18,838 nucleotides of DNA from positions 1 through 18,838 of the forward strand of contig DALYDD010000018.1 of NCBI GenBank assembly GCA_031973395.1, read 5' to 3'. The translations under genes and the position numbers were made by a program. The notes under the pieces were generated by a model. That model saw only the letters and a list, made by a program, of their open reading frames with translations, did no database searches and was not told the origin of the DNA. The number at the start of each line of letters is the position of its first letter. The first letter of the stretch is position 1. The stretch is from DALYDD01 sp031973395. Its GTDB lineage: Bacteria > Patescibacteriota > Minisyncoccia > Phycocordibacterales > CAIZLB01. Shown piece after piece: positions 7,657 to 14,234 of the stretch.

Positions 7657-8094
7657 TTACTTTATAGTACCTCCAGCAGCTTCAATTTTTGCTTTAGCTG
7701 AAGCTGAGACAATGCAGTTTGAGAGAACGAGTTTGACCGCAAGATCTCCCGTACCCAAAATCTTGATACCTGGAACCTTACCTTTGTATGTCTTAACGAG
7801 ACCTTTTGCAACGATAGATGCAGGAGTTACTTTTTCACCGACTGCAAAAACAGAGAGTGCGCCAACATTTACCGCAACAGGCTTGATAGCGAAACTCTTG
7901 AATGAGCTTTTGCCTCGTCCTCGCAATTTTGGAATTCGCTTGATCATATCGCGAATTTCTGGGCGGATCTTTCGGCCCGCTCGAGCTTTCTGACCTTTTG
8001 TTCCTCGGCCAGAAGTTTTTCCACGCTTTCCACCACGACCAACTTGTGTCGATCGGATTCTTTTTGTTTTTCTTTTGATGTCGTGTATTTGCAT
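7657..8094 (-). CDS. rplO: 50S ribosomal protein L15 (uL15)
   Basis: The protein has 145 residues. The basic, glycine-rich N-terminus (TQVGRGGKRGKTSGRGTKGQ region, residues 16-35) threads into the 23S rRNA; the C-terminal globular part with VGALSVF and the GTGDLAVKL motif is typical of the family. It follows S5 directly: the gene for L30 that normally lies between them is absent, and only 34 bases separate the corrected S5 stop from the L15 start. The start ATG is preceded by TACC and no Shine-Dalgarno sequence. Confidence 0.96.
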   Translation of the reverse strand: MQIHDIKRKTKRIRSTQVGRGGKRGKTSGRGTKGQKARAGRKIRPEIRDMIKRIPKLRGRGKSSFKSFAIKPVAVNVGALSVFAVGEKVTPASIVAKGLVKTYKGKVPGIKILGTGDLAVKLVLSNCIVSASAKAKIEAAGGTIK

Positions 8095-8128
8095 GGTATT
8101 GAAATTAAATGCGTGGATAAATTATAGA

Positions 8129-8862
8129 CTATGCAGTAGGTGTGACAGTTGCAGCAGGAGTTGATCGAACTCTTGGCTTCTTAACCNNNNNNNNNNAGCA
8201 TTGTTCAATTTATTTTTTGTTCCAGATCGGAGCTTCGCGATCACGTCTTTTACACCTGCGAGTTCGATGACATCACGCACTGAGCTACCAGCCGCAATTC
8301 CTTTTCCAGGAGCTGGCATGATCTCTACGCGAGCACTAGAATATTTTGCACTTACTTCATGAGCAATACTTCCTGTCTTTGTAAGGTTAAGAACGATCAT
8401 GTTTTTCTTTGCACTTCGGAATGCTTTTTCTACCGCTAGTGCAGTATCACCTCCTTTTCCAGTTCCTACACCAATTCGTCCTTTGCGATCTCCGGCGACA
8501 AGTGCAACAGAGAAACTGAATCGTCGTCCTCCGGCAGCAACTCGAGTTACTCGGCGGATATCGATAATTTTCTGATCAAATTCAGGCTTAGAACGAGCTT
8601 CTCGGCGAGGACCTCCTCGTCCGCTTCCGCCTCGGCCACCTGGGCGACCACCTCGGTCATTTCCACCTCTTCCACCACGGCCACCGAATTGTCTTGGTCC
8701 ATCTTGTGATGCGCTAACAGGAGCGATAGGCGCTGCTGTAGGAGTCACTATATCAGAAGCAGATGCAGTATCTGCAGCTTCATCAGCCATAGTGACAGGG
8801 GCATCAACTACTTCAGGAGTTGTTTCATCAGTTGTATTCAAATTTGTTTCTTCAGTATTCAT
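8129..8862 (-). CDS. rpsE: 30S ribosomal protein S5 (uS5) with acidic and RGG-rich N-terminal extension; contains assembly gap
   Basis: Essential for decoding accuracy and helicase activity at the mRNA entry. I start at ATG 8862 (MNTEETNLNT); the frame is open further upstream but there it overlaps L18 out of frame. Residues 1-55 are acidic and Thr/Ala-rich, and residues 57-90 are an Arg-Gly-rich stretch. The S5 core begins near residue 97 (DQKIIDIRRVTRVAAGGRR) and includes GDRKGRIGVGTGKG and PAPGKGIAAGSSVRDV. Ten N at 8187-8196 interrupt the C-terminus. Reading with the gap length as given produces a Leu/Gln-rich end at 8122. The next frame gives VKKPRVRSTPAATVTPTA and a stop at 8129, which resembles a ribosomal protein tail, so I prefer that and treat the gap length as wrong. 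Confidence 0.9.
8187..8196. other. Assembly gap (10 N) inside S5
   Basis: Ten undetermined bases in the S5 C-terminus. The frame that makes biological sense after the gap differs from the one implied by a length of ten, so the true gap length is probably not 10 (it should be congruent to a different value modulo 3). Confidence 0.95.
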
Positions 8863-8875
8863 AATATTGGTTAGA

Positions 8876-9223
8876 TTAAAATTCCAGTCCGCCTTCGCGT
8901 GCGCCGTCTGCGAGAGCTCGTACACGACCGGTGAAAATAAATCCTCCTCGATCGAACACAACTTTGCTAATACCCTTTGCTTTTGCAAGTTTTGCAATTT
9001 CTGTTCCCACCAATCGAGCAGCCTCTGTTTTATTGCCAGTCTTTGCCTTCATAGATGAAGCAGATACCAGTGTTTTGCCCTCTGTATCATCGATGATCTG
9101 CGCGTACATTGCTACATTTGATTTGTAGATTGAAAGTCGAGGCCGTTCGATAGTACCAACAACCTTTGCGCGGATGCGGTTCTGTCGTCGTTTTCGTGGT
9201 GTTACATTAATTGTTCTTGTCAT
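8876..9223 (-). CDS. rplR: 50S ribosomal protein L18 (uL18)
   Basis: The protein has 115 residues, the normal bacterial length. It binds 5S rRNA together with L5. Seen: the basic N-terminus TPRKRRQNRIRAKV, then RPRLSIYKSNVAMYAQIIDD, and the C-terminal FDRGGFIFTGRVRALADGAREGGL, all diagnostic. It lies between L6 (21 bases) and S5 (13 bases). The start ATG is preceded by CTACC. Confidence 0.97.
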   Translation of the reverse strand: MTRTINVTPRKRRQNRIRAKVVGTIERPRLSIYKSNVAMYAQIIDDTEGKTLVSASSMKAKTGNKTEAARLVGTEIAKLAKAKGISKVVFDRGGFIFTGRVRALADGAREGGLEF

Positions 9224-9244
9224 GGTAGTTTGTGACTTTATTTA

Positions 9245-9778
9245 TTACGCAGCTTTTTTACCTTGCTTTCGCTTGATAATTTCTCCATCATATCGGAAAC
9301 CTTTTCCTTTGTATGGTTCAGGTTTTTTGAGCGCCCGGATCTGTGCGGTGAATTGACCGACCAATTCTTTATCAAAACCAGAGACCGTAATAACACCCTT
9401 TTCAGAAGTAACTGTAAGGCCAGCAGGGATGGCTCGAACTACAGGATGAGAAAATCCTAATGCCATATTTAAATTTGTACCAGCAACCTCTGCTTTGAAA
9501 CCAATTCCTTCGAGGATAAGCTTCTCGGTGTATCCCGCACTTACTCCTTCGAGCATATTTTTAATATGAGAAGCATATGTTCCCCAAAGTGCACGAGTGG
9601 CATTATCTTTTTTATTCGGAGTTAAAGTGACCTCATTATTTTCTGTCTTCACTGTGATAACAGGCTTGAACATTCGCTTAAGTTCCCCTTTTGGTCCTTT
9701 AATTGAAACCATGCCCTCAGTAACGGTAACCTGAGTATTTGCTGGGATTGTGAGAATTTGTTTTCCGACTCGTGACAT
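9245..9778 (-). CDS. rplF: 50S ribosomal protein L6 (uL6)
   Basis: The protein has 177 residues, made of the family's two repeated domains. Seen: MSRVGKQILTIP at the start, VSIKGPKGEL (residues 27-36), a middle segment LEGIGFKAEV, and the conserved C-terminal PEPYKGKGFRYDGEIIKRKQGKKAA that contacts the sarcin-ricin region of 23S rRNA. It is placed between S8 and L18 as in other spc operons. The leader before its ATG is AACTATT, without Shine-Dalgarno. Confidence 0.97.
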   Translation of the reverse strand: MSRVGKQILTIPANTQVTVTEGMVSIKGPKGELKRMFKPVITVKTENNEVTLTPNKKDNATRALWGTYASHIKNMLEGVSAGYTEKLILEGIGFKAEVAGTNLNMALGFSHPVVRAIPAGLTVTSEKGVITVSGFDKELVGQFTAQIRALKKPEPYKGKGFRYDGEIIKRKQGKKAA

Positions 9779-9802
9779 AATAGTTTCGTTATTAATAAAG
9801 GA

Positions 9803-10192
9803 TTACCAGATTTTAAATAGTGCCTCACCTCCAACTTTTTGCTTTCGCGCCTGGCGATCAGTCAAAATTCCGGCCGGAGTTGAGAGGACAAGTGAACCGA
9901 AACCATTTCGAACTGAATGGGCTTCATTAGACTTGAGATACATTCGTCGTGAGTATTTTGAAATTTGTTTAACACCTTCGATTTTGGATTTTCCGTCAAC
10001 ATAGACAAGTTCCACCTCGATAGTCTTAATGACCTTCTTTCCTTTTTTTGAAATTGAACCGACATAACCAATTTCCTTTAGAGTTGTAAGAATGGCTTCT
10101 CGAAGTTTTGAATAAGGAAAAGAAGCTGTGGCTTTGCCGGCTACATTGGCATTCTTGAGTTCTATAATAAGCTGAGCAATTGTGTCTACCAT
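9803..10192 (-). CDS. rpsH: 30S ribosomal protein S8 (uS8)
   Basis: The protein has 129 residues. It binds the central domain of 16S rRNA and in E. coli also represses the spc operon by binding the L5 leader; whether that holds here is unknown. Seen: MVDTIAQLIIELKNA at the N-terminus and the conserved SNEAHSVRNGFGSLVLSTP region (about 90-108) with a typical C-terminus GGEALFKIW. Its start overlaps the end of S14 by 7 bases, favouring translational coupling. Confidence 0.97.
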   Translation of the reverse strand: MVDTIAQLIIELKNANVAGKATASFPYSKLREAILTTLKEIGYVGSISKKGKKVIKTIEVELVYVDGKSKIEGVKQISKYSRRMYLKSNEAHSVRNGFGSLVLSTPAGILTDRQARKQKVGGEALFKIW

Positions 10193-10371
10193 GATGATTT
10201 TCTAATGCCTGGGATTCGGCCTTCGTTAGCTAGTTCTCTAAAACAAATTCGGCACATGTCGAAATCTCGCATATAGCCTCGTTTTCGACCACATCGAAAG
10301 CATCGCCTTACGACTCGGCTCTTGAATTTTGGTTTTTTGAGTGATCTTACGTATGTCGATGTCTTTGCCAT
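10186..10371 (-). CDS. rpsZ: 30S ribosomal protein S14, zinc-binding type (uS14)
   Basis: The chosen start at 10371 (MAKTSTYVRS) gives 61 residues, the standard length of the zinc-containing form. A longer in-frame start at 10422 adds residues unlike the family. The zinc knuckle is complete: C24-X2-C27 and C40-X2-C43. The C-terminal GRIPGIRKSSW is the family ending. The last codons overlap the start of S8 (stop within the S8 ATGGTAG). The 93-base gap to L5 is one of the longer ones in the operon and holds a hairpin and a possible promoter. Confidence 0.96.
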   Translation of the reverse strand: MAKTSTYVRSLKKPKFKSRVVRRCFRCGRKRGYMRDFDMCRICFRELANEGRIPGIRKSSW

Positions 10372-10404
10372 AATGTGTTTTGATAAAAAATAGCTCGGGT
10401 TGAG

Positions 10405-10437
10405 CTTTGAGCATGCTACCAATTCTGGTGCTCAAAG
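10405..10437 (-). promoter_or_regulatory. Long inverted repeat in the L5-S14 gap
   Basis: CTTTGAGCA (10405-10413) and TGCTCAAAG (10429-10437) are perfect 9-base arms around a 15-base loop, and the loop can add CCA/TGG pairing. No T tract follows on the minus strand, so it is not a simple terminator. Possible roles are an mRNA hairpin for processing or protein binding, or an operator, since it overlaps the promoter-like sequence at 10413-10441. Confidence 0.55.
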
Positions 10438-10441
10438 TCAA
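10413..10441 (-). promoter_or_regulatory. Possible internal promoter before S14
   Basis: Minus strand TTGACT (10441-10436), 17 bases, TAGCAT (10418-10413) preceded by TGG, an extended -10 arrangement. The predicted start is about 35 bases before the S14 ATG. It shares its bases with the inverted repeat described at 10405-10437. Confidence 0.4.
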
Positions 10442-10464
10442 TGGATTTTATAGGTTCTGAGACT

Positions 10465-11016
10465 CTATTTTGTATCCCCTTTCTTAAACGGGAAGCCGAA
10501 GTGGGTTAGTAATGATAATGTCTCTTTTTTCGACTTTGAAGTGGTCACGATGGTTACGGCGAATCCGAACACATCCTTGATTTCTTCGTCCGCAGTCTCA
10601 GGGAACACGGTGTGCTCCTTGATGCCGAGAGTATAGTTGCCCATCTCATCGACTGACTTTGATTCGATACCACGGAAGTCTCTCGTTCGAGGCAGAGCGA
10701 CGTTTACGAGCTTCTCAAGGAAACTCCACATTCTCTCTCCTCTCAACGTCACCTGCCATCCTACCGCATCGCCCTGACGAACCTTGAATGAAGCGATGGA
10801 TTTCTTTGCAGCCTTCTTTGTAGCCTTCTGGCCGGCAATTTTGGCAAGACGATCACCGATCAATTCTCGCTTCTTTGGATCTTTAAGAGAGCCGGTCGTA
10901 GAAGAAAGGATAACCTTTGTGATTTTTGGAGCCTGCAATTTATTCTTATAGCCAAATTCGCCCTTGAGAGAGTCGAATGCATTTGCGCCCAGTTCTTTTA
11001 TTGATGAATGCTTCAT
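10465..11016 (-). CDS. rplE: 50S ribosomal protein L5 (uL5)
   Basis: The protein has 183 residues and binds 5S rRNA and P-site tRNA. Seen: APKITKVILSSTTGSLKD (29-46), then KKSIASFKVRQGDAVGWQVTLRG, LPRTRDFRGI and the C-terminal FGFAVTIVTTSKSKKETLSLLTHFGFPF, all family features. The motif normally read as MPNP-like at the L5 N-terminus is not present; the N-terminus starts MKHSSIKELG instead. The start codon is preceded by TACC and by a hairpin ending 9 bases before the ATG. Confidence 0.95.
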   Translation of the reverse strand: MKHSSIKELGANAFDSLKGEFGYKNKLQAPKITKVILSSTTGSLKDPKKRELIGDRLAKIAGQKATKKAAKKSIASFKVRQGDAVGWQVTLRGERMWSFLEKLVNVALPRTRDFRGIESKSVDEMGNYTLGIKEHTVFPETADEEIKDVFGFAVTIVTTSKSKKETLSLLTHFGFPFKKGDTK

Positions 11017-11025
11017 GGTATTTCT

Positions 11026-11053
11026 ATGATTTTTGCCCTTGGGCGAAAATCAT
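11026..11053 (-). promoter_or_regulatory. Hairpin just upstream of L5 start
   Basis: ATGATTTT-GCCC (11026-11038) pairs with GGGC-AAAATCAT (11041-11053) across one mismatch and a two-base TT turn. In the mRNA the hairpin ends 9 bases before the L5 ATG, at the place where a ribosome would load. There is no T tract, so it is not a terminator. A role in controlling L5 translation or in mRNA processing is inference. Confidence 0.55.
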
Positions 11054-11073
11054 CAAGATTAGTTTTGATAAAA

Positions 11074-11289
11074 TTATACTTTCTTCACATTAGAAACGTG
11101 AATCGGTGATGCCATTTCGACGACCTGGCCTTTTCCTCCCTGCTTTTTTGACTTTTGATGTCGCTTCTTCATATTTACATGTTCAACGAGAACCTTGTCC
11201 ATGGTCGGGAAAGCTCGCAAAACTTTGCCCGATTTACCGGCATCCTTTCCTGTCAAAACTTTTACATTGTCTCCTTTTTTGATATGCAT
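11074..11289 (-). CDS. rplX: 50S ribosomal protein L24 (uL24), short form
   Basis: The protein has 71 residues versus about 104 in E. coli. The KOW motif region is intact (KKGDNVKVLTGKDAGKSGKV, residues 4-23), followed by VLVEHVNMKKRHQK and a family-like middle with MASPIHVSNV. The protein then ends shortly after, lacking the usual C-terminal zinc-like or basic extension. L24 starts assembly of the large subunit. It is preceded by L14 and followed by L5 in normal order. Confidence 0.95.
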   Translation of the reverse strand: MHIKKGDNVKVLTGKDAGKSGKVLRAFPTMDKVLVEHVNMKKRHQKSKKQGGKGQVVEMASPIHVSNVKKV

Positions 11290-11309
11290 GATAGTAATTT
11301 TAGATAAAG

Positions 11310-11681
11310 TTATACAATCTCAGGCGCCAATGAGACAATTTTCTGATAACCCATTTCTGCGATTTCTCGAGGAATCGGACCGAAGACACGACCTGCGATA
11401 GGTTCGTTCTTTGTTTTATCGAGGATCACACAAGCGTTCTCATCGAATCGGATATACGAACCATCTTTTCGGCGATACGCCTTCTTCTGTCGAACAATCA
11501 CGGCTCGGAGAACGTCTTTCTTTTTTACAGCCTTTCGAGGCTCAGCTTTCTGAACTGAAACCATGACAGTATCTCCGAGTTCCGCGTATCGTTTGTGAGA
11601 AGAGCCGAGTACTTTAAAAACACGCACAATCTTTGCGCCGGTATTGTCTGCTACTTGTAGGAGGGATCGATCTTGTACCAT
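11310..11681 (-). CDS. rplN: 50S ribosomal protein L14 (uL14)
   Basis: The protein has 123 residues, the standard length. It begins MVQDRSLLQVADNTGAKIVR, a diagnostic start, and contains KKKDVLRAVIVRQKKAYRRKDGSYIRFDENACVI and the ending RVFGPIPREIAEMGYQKIVSLAPEIV. L14 forms a bridge to 16S rRNA helix 14. The ATG is preceded by CTACC. Confidence 0.98.
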   Translation of the reverse strand: MVQDRSLLQVADNTGAKIVRVFKVLGSSHKRYAELGDTVMVSVQKAEPRKAVKKKDVLRAVIVRQKKAYRRKDGSYIRFDENACVILDKTKNEPIAGRVFGPIPREIAEMGYQKIVSLAPEIV

Positions 11682-11702
11682 GGTAGTAAAATTATTTTAT
11701 AT

Positions 11703-11960
11703 TTATCCGATTACGATGAATCGCTTATCTTTTGACATCGGCCGACACTCTTCGATGTTTACGACATCGCCAATCTTCTTTGTATTGCCGGCATCGTGAG
11801 CCTTGTATCGCTTTGTTCGCGTTACATATTTCTCATACTTTGGAAGCTTGATATATCGTTCAACAAGAACAACAATAGTATCCTTCATCTTGTCAGATAC
11901 AACTTTTCCTTTGAGGACTCGTTTCTTGCTTTTTGGCGCCGTATTGTTTGTAGTAGTCAT
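11703..11960 (-). CDS. rpsQ: 30S ribosomal protein S17 (uS17)
   Basis: The protein has 85 residues. After a Thr/Asn/Lys-rich N-terminus of about 12 residues come RVLKGKVVSDKMKDTIVVLVERYIKLPKYEKYV, the OB-fold signature of S17, and a C-terminal GDVVNIEECRPMSKDKRFIV. It binds the 5' domain of 16S rRNA early in assembly. Position between L29 and L14 is canonical. Confidence 0.97.
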   Translation of the reverse strand: MTTTNNTAPKSKKRVLKGKVVSDKMKDTIVVLVERYIKLPKYEKYVTRTKRYKAHDAGNTKKIGDVVNIEECRPMSKDKRFIVIG

Positions 11961-11983
11961 GGATGTGTGATTAATAAAATAAA

Positions 11984-12232
11984 TTATGCGGCTTTTTCAG
12001 TAACTTTGACTTTTGCCTTTGCCTTCTGCTCAATTGCTTCCGCTTTTGAAATAGTCGTGAGAACTGTCATCAGTCGAGCGATATCTTTTCGGATATTTTT
12101 TCCCTCTTTGACATTTTTCACTTTCGAACCAGCATTGCCGAATCGGAATGACTGAAGCTTCTCGCGATTTTCGTTGATGAGCTTAATCAATTCTTTTGGT
12201 GATTTATTTGTGATGTCTTTTGTCTTTTTCAT
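11984..12232 (-). CDS. rpmC: 50S ribosomal protein L29 (uL29) with Lys/Ala tail
   Basis: The protein has 82 residues; the core (about 1-65) has the two-helix coiled structure expected, with SPKELIKLINENREKLQSFRF and NIRKDIARLMTVL. It then carries a 17-residue tail rich in Lys, Ala, Glu and Val, longer than usual for the family. L29 sits at the exit of the nascent chain tunnel. The start is preceded by TTACC. Confidence 0.93.
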   Translation of the reverse strand: MKKTKDITNKSPKELIKLINENREKLQSFRFGNAGSKVKNVKEGKNIRKDIARLMTVLTTISKAEAIEQKAKAKVKVTEKAA

Positions 12233-12252
12233 GGTAAGAAAATAAGAATTGA

Positions 12253-12687
12253 TTAAGCTGCTTCGAGCTCAGATCGGCTAATAATTCGGCCTCGGATTGG
12301 AAGTTTTGTTCCTGCTTTTCTGAGAGCTTCTCTTGAAACTGCTTCTGGAGCGCCATCAACTTCGAAAATAATTCGACCTGGGAGCACCTCGAAACAAAAA
12401 CCTTTTGGATCTCCTTTTCCTTTACCCATTGGAGTTTCGGCACCTTTTTGAGTAACAGGTCGATCAGGGAATACTCGGATCCAGATTCGACCAGTTTTTC
12501 CAAGAGTTTTAGACGCAGCTTTTCGAGCAGCTTCAATCTGATTTGAAGTCATTCGAGTCTGAGTCATAGATTTCAAACCGAATTCACCAAAGCTCAATTT
12601 TGTACCTCGTGATTCTACACCACGCTTTGCAGGGTTCTTTCGGCCAACTTGCCATTTTCGATGTTTTACTTTCTTGGGGAATAACAT
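12253..12687 (-). CDS. rplP: 50S ribosomal protein L16 (uL16)
   Basis: The protein has 144 residues. Diagnostic segments are MLFPKKVKHRKWQVGR, GTKLSFGEFGLKS (about 29-41), RIWIRVFPDRPVTQKGAETPMGKGKG and EVLPGRIIFEVDG. L16 organises the A-site tRNA contact of the large subunit. By my count 12 of its 15 arginines use the CGA codon. The ATG follows CTACC without Shine-Dalgarno. Confidence 0.98.
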   Translation of the reverse strand: MLFPKKVKHRKWQVGRKNPAKRGVESRGTKLSFGEFGLKSMTQTRMTSNQIEAARKAASKTLGKTGRIWIRVFPDRPVTQKGAETPMGKGKGDPKGFCFEVLPGRIIFEVDGAPEAVSREALRKAGTKLPIRGRIISRSELEAA

Positions 12688-12704
12688 GGTAGTAGAATTA
12701 CTTT

Positions 12705-13361
12705 TTATTTATTAAAAATTTCTCCCTTATAGATCCAAACTTTGATACCGATATTTCCATAAGGAAGATTTGCCTCGTATCGTTTGAAATCAATATCTGA
12801 TCGGAAGGTCTGAAGTGGAATTCGACCTTTTTTCAATTCTTCGATTCGAGCCATTTCAGCTCCACCCAATCGTCCACCGAGGTAGATTCGCACACCTTTT
12901 ACGTCACGATTAGCCATCACCTTATCAACCATCTGCTTCATTACACGTCGGAAAGGCATTCGTTTTTCCAAACCTTCTGCAATCATCTGCGCGACAATAG
13001 AAGCACTTGATTCAGGAGATTTTACTTCTTCAATTTCTACTTTGAGATCAACTTTCGTATCAGCACCAACTCTCTTCATGAATGCCAAGATATCGTTTTT
13101 AAGTTTTACTGCACCTTCCCCGTTTCGTCCGATAACCATACCCGGTCGTGAAGTTTTGATGATGATGCGGAAGTTGTTCTCACCTCTTTCCATTTCGATG
13201 TCTGCGATATATTGACCTCGCATTTTCTTTTCCAACCATTCGCGCACGAGTACATCACATTTCAGATTTTTTCTGAATCGTGAGTGCATCGAAAACCATC
13301 GAGATTTCCAACCTCTGATGATTCCAATTCTATGTGCGTATGGATGAACTGTATGTGACAT
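12705..13361 (-). CDS. rpsC: 30S ribosomal protein S3 (uS3)
   Basis: The protein has 218 residues. S3 lines the mRNA entry channel. Seen: an N-terminal MSHTVHPYAHRIGIIRGWKS; the KH domain with the GMVIGRNGE motif (residues 75-83); and the C-terminal domain with VKGVRIYLGGRLGGAEMAR and the PLQTFRSDIDF and GNIGIKVWIYKGE segments. It starts five bases after the L22 stop, which favours coupled translation. The ATG is preceded by TTACC. Confidence 0.98.
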   Translation of the reverse strand: MSHTVHPYAHRIGIIRGWKSRWFSMHSRFRKNLKCDVLVREWLEKKMRGQYIADIEMERGENNFRIIIKTSRPGMVIGRNGEGAVKLKNDILAFMKRVGADTKVDLKVEIEEVKSPESSASIVAQMIAEGLEKRMPFRRVMKQMVDKVMANRDVKGVRIYLGGRLGGAEMARIEELKKGRIPLQTFRSDIDFKRYEANLPYGNIGIKVWIYKGEIFNK

Positions 13362-13366
13362 GGTAA

Positions 13367-13798
13367 TTATTTGGTTTTAGTTTTTGTTTTAGTAGTTTTA
13401 ACCTTAGCTTCTTTCTTAGCTTTTGGCTTTTCTTCAGTTGTTGCAACAGCAGTTACTTCTACTTTCTTTCCACCCTTTGCAGCAAGTGAAATAAATACAT
13501 TGCTTGATCGTTTCAAAATCTGAGCAGAAGAACCTCGTGCTCGTGGCATGAATCGCTTGAGGACGATACCTTTGTCTACAGTAATTTTATCTACAAAAAG
13601 ATCCTCAGGATTTTCTATACCTGCATTCTTTGCGTTCGCAACAGCGCTTCGAAGAAGTTTTTCGATTGGATCACTCGCTCGCTTTACAGCAAAACGAAGT
13701 GTGACGAGAGCGTCGCTCACTTTTTTTCCTCGGATAAGACCTGCAATAAGTGCAACTTTTCGTGGAGACTGTCTGTAGTTTGTAAGTGTGGCTTTCAT
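13367..13798 (-). CDS. rplV: 50S ribosomal protein L22 (uL22) with Lys/Thr tail
   Basis: The protein has 143 residues; the core of about 115 residues is normal, including the start NYRQSPRKVALIAGLIRGK, and the C-terminal loop MPRARGSSAQILKRSS that reaches the nascent-chain tunnel. About 25 extra residues follow, rich in Lys, Thr, Glu and Ala, ending in alternating Thr-Lys. This is the only gene of the operon with a purine-rich AGGA at a plausible distance (AGGATAAGATC-ATG) from the start. Confidence 0.95.
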   Translation of the reverse strand: MKATLTNYRQSPRKVALIAGLIRGKKVSDALVTLRFAVKRASDPIEKLLRSAVANAKNAGIENPEDLFVDKITVDKGIVLKRFMPRARGSSAQILKRSSNVFISLAAKGGKKVEVTAVATTEEKPKAKKEAKVKTTKTKTKTK

Positions 13799-13817
13799 GA
13801 TCTTATCCTAAGAATAA

Positions 13818-14162
13818 TTATTTTGCAGGTGCAGCTACAGTGGCTTTAGCGGATTTAGCAGCATCGATCTCAGCCTGCTTTTTTGCAATATCCAATTCCT
13901 TCTGCATCTTACCTCCGTGGCGTACGAATTTTCGCGTTGGTGAGAATTCACCGAGTCTGTGGCCGACCATTTCTTCTGTGACCAATACCTCAACATGAGT
14001 TTTGCCATTATAGACACCAAAAATAAAACCGACCATTTCAGGAGAAATGTGGCATGCCCGATACCATGTCTTGATGACACCAGTTTCAGTCGGCTTTTTG
14101 CCTTCGATTTTTTTGAGTAATCTCTCGATTACATATGGTCCTTTTTTGAGCGATCTTGCCAT
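13818..14162 (-). CDS. rpsS: 30S ribosomal protein S19 (uS19), first gene of the operon
   Basis: The protein has 114 residues against about 92 in E. coli. The core is canonical: MARSLKKGPYVIERLLKK, then KTWYRACHISPEMVGFIFGVYNGKTHVEVLVTEEMVGHRLGEFSPTR split across residues 29-75 (read in two parts, VGFIFGVYNGK and VGHRLGEFSPTR). The last 20 or so residues are an Ala/Lys-rich tail. S19 contacts the A-site region with S13. L2, which normally comes just before, is not there; a promoter is. Confidence 0.96.
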   Translation of the reverse strand: MARSLKKGPYVIERLLKKIEGKKPTETGVIKTWYRACHISPEMVGFIFGVYNGKTHVEVLVTEEMVGHRLGEFSPTRKFVRHGGKMQKELDIAKKQAEIDAAKSAKATVAAPAK

Positions 14163-14206
14163 GTTTTGAGCGAAAAATAATAGCCCACTGAGAGCTAGTG
14201 CTCGTT

Positions 14207-14234
14207 ATAGTAGCAAAAAACAAAGTAATGTCAA
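14207..14234 (-). promoter_or_regulatory. Promoter of the ribosomal protein operon before S19
   Basis: Minus strand TTGACA (14234-14229, perfect), 16 bases containing a T run, then TGC-TACTAT (14212-14207), an extended -10. The predicted transcript begins near 14200, giving a leader of about 38 bases before the S19 ATG. A GAGC-ACTA-GCTC hairpin lies at the very start of that leader. Confidence 0.7.

Noticed and set aside
8863..8997. Longer S5 reading frame starting at 8997
   Set aside because: It would overlap L18 by about 120 bases out of frame; the start at 8862 lies just after the L18 stop.
10372..10422. Longer S14 reading frame starting at 10422
   Set aside because: The 17 extra residues are not family-like and fall in the hairpin/promoter region; MAKTSTYVRS is the expected start.
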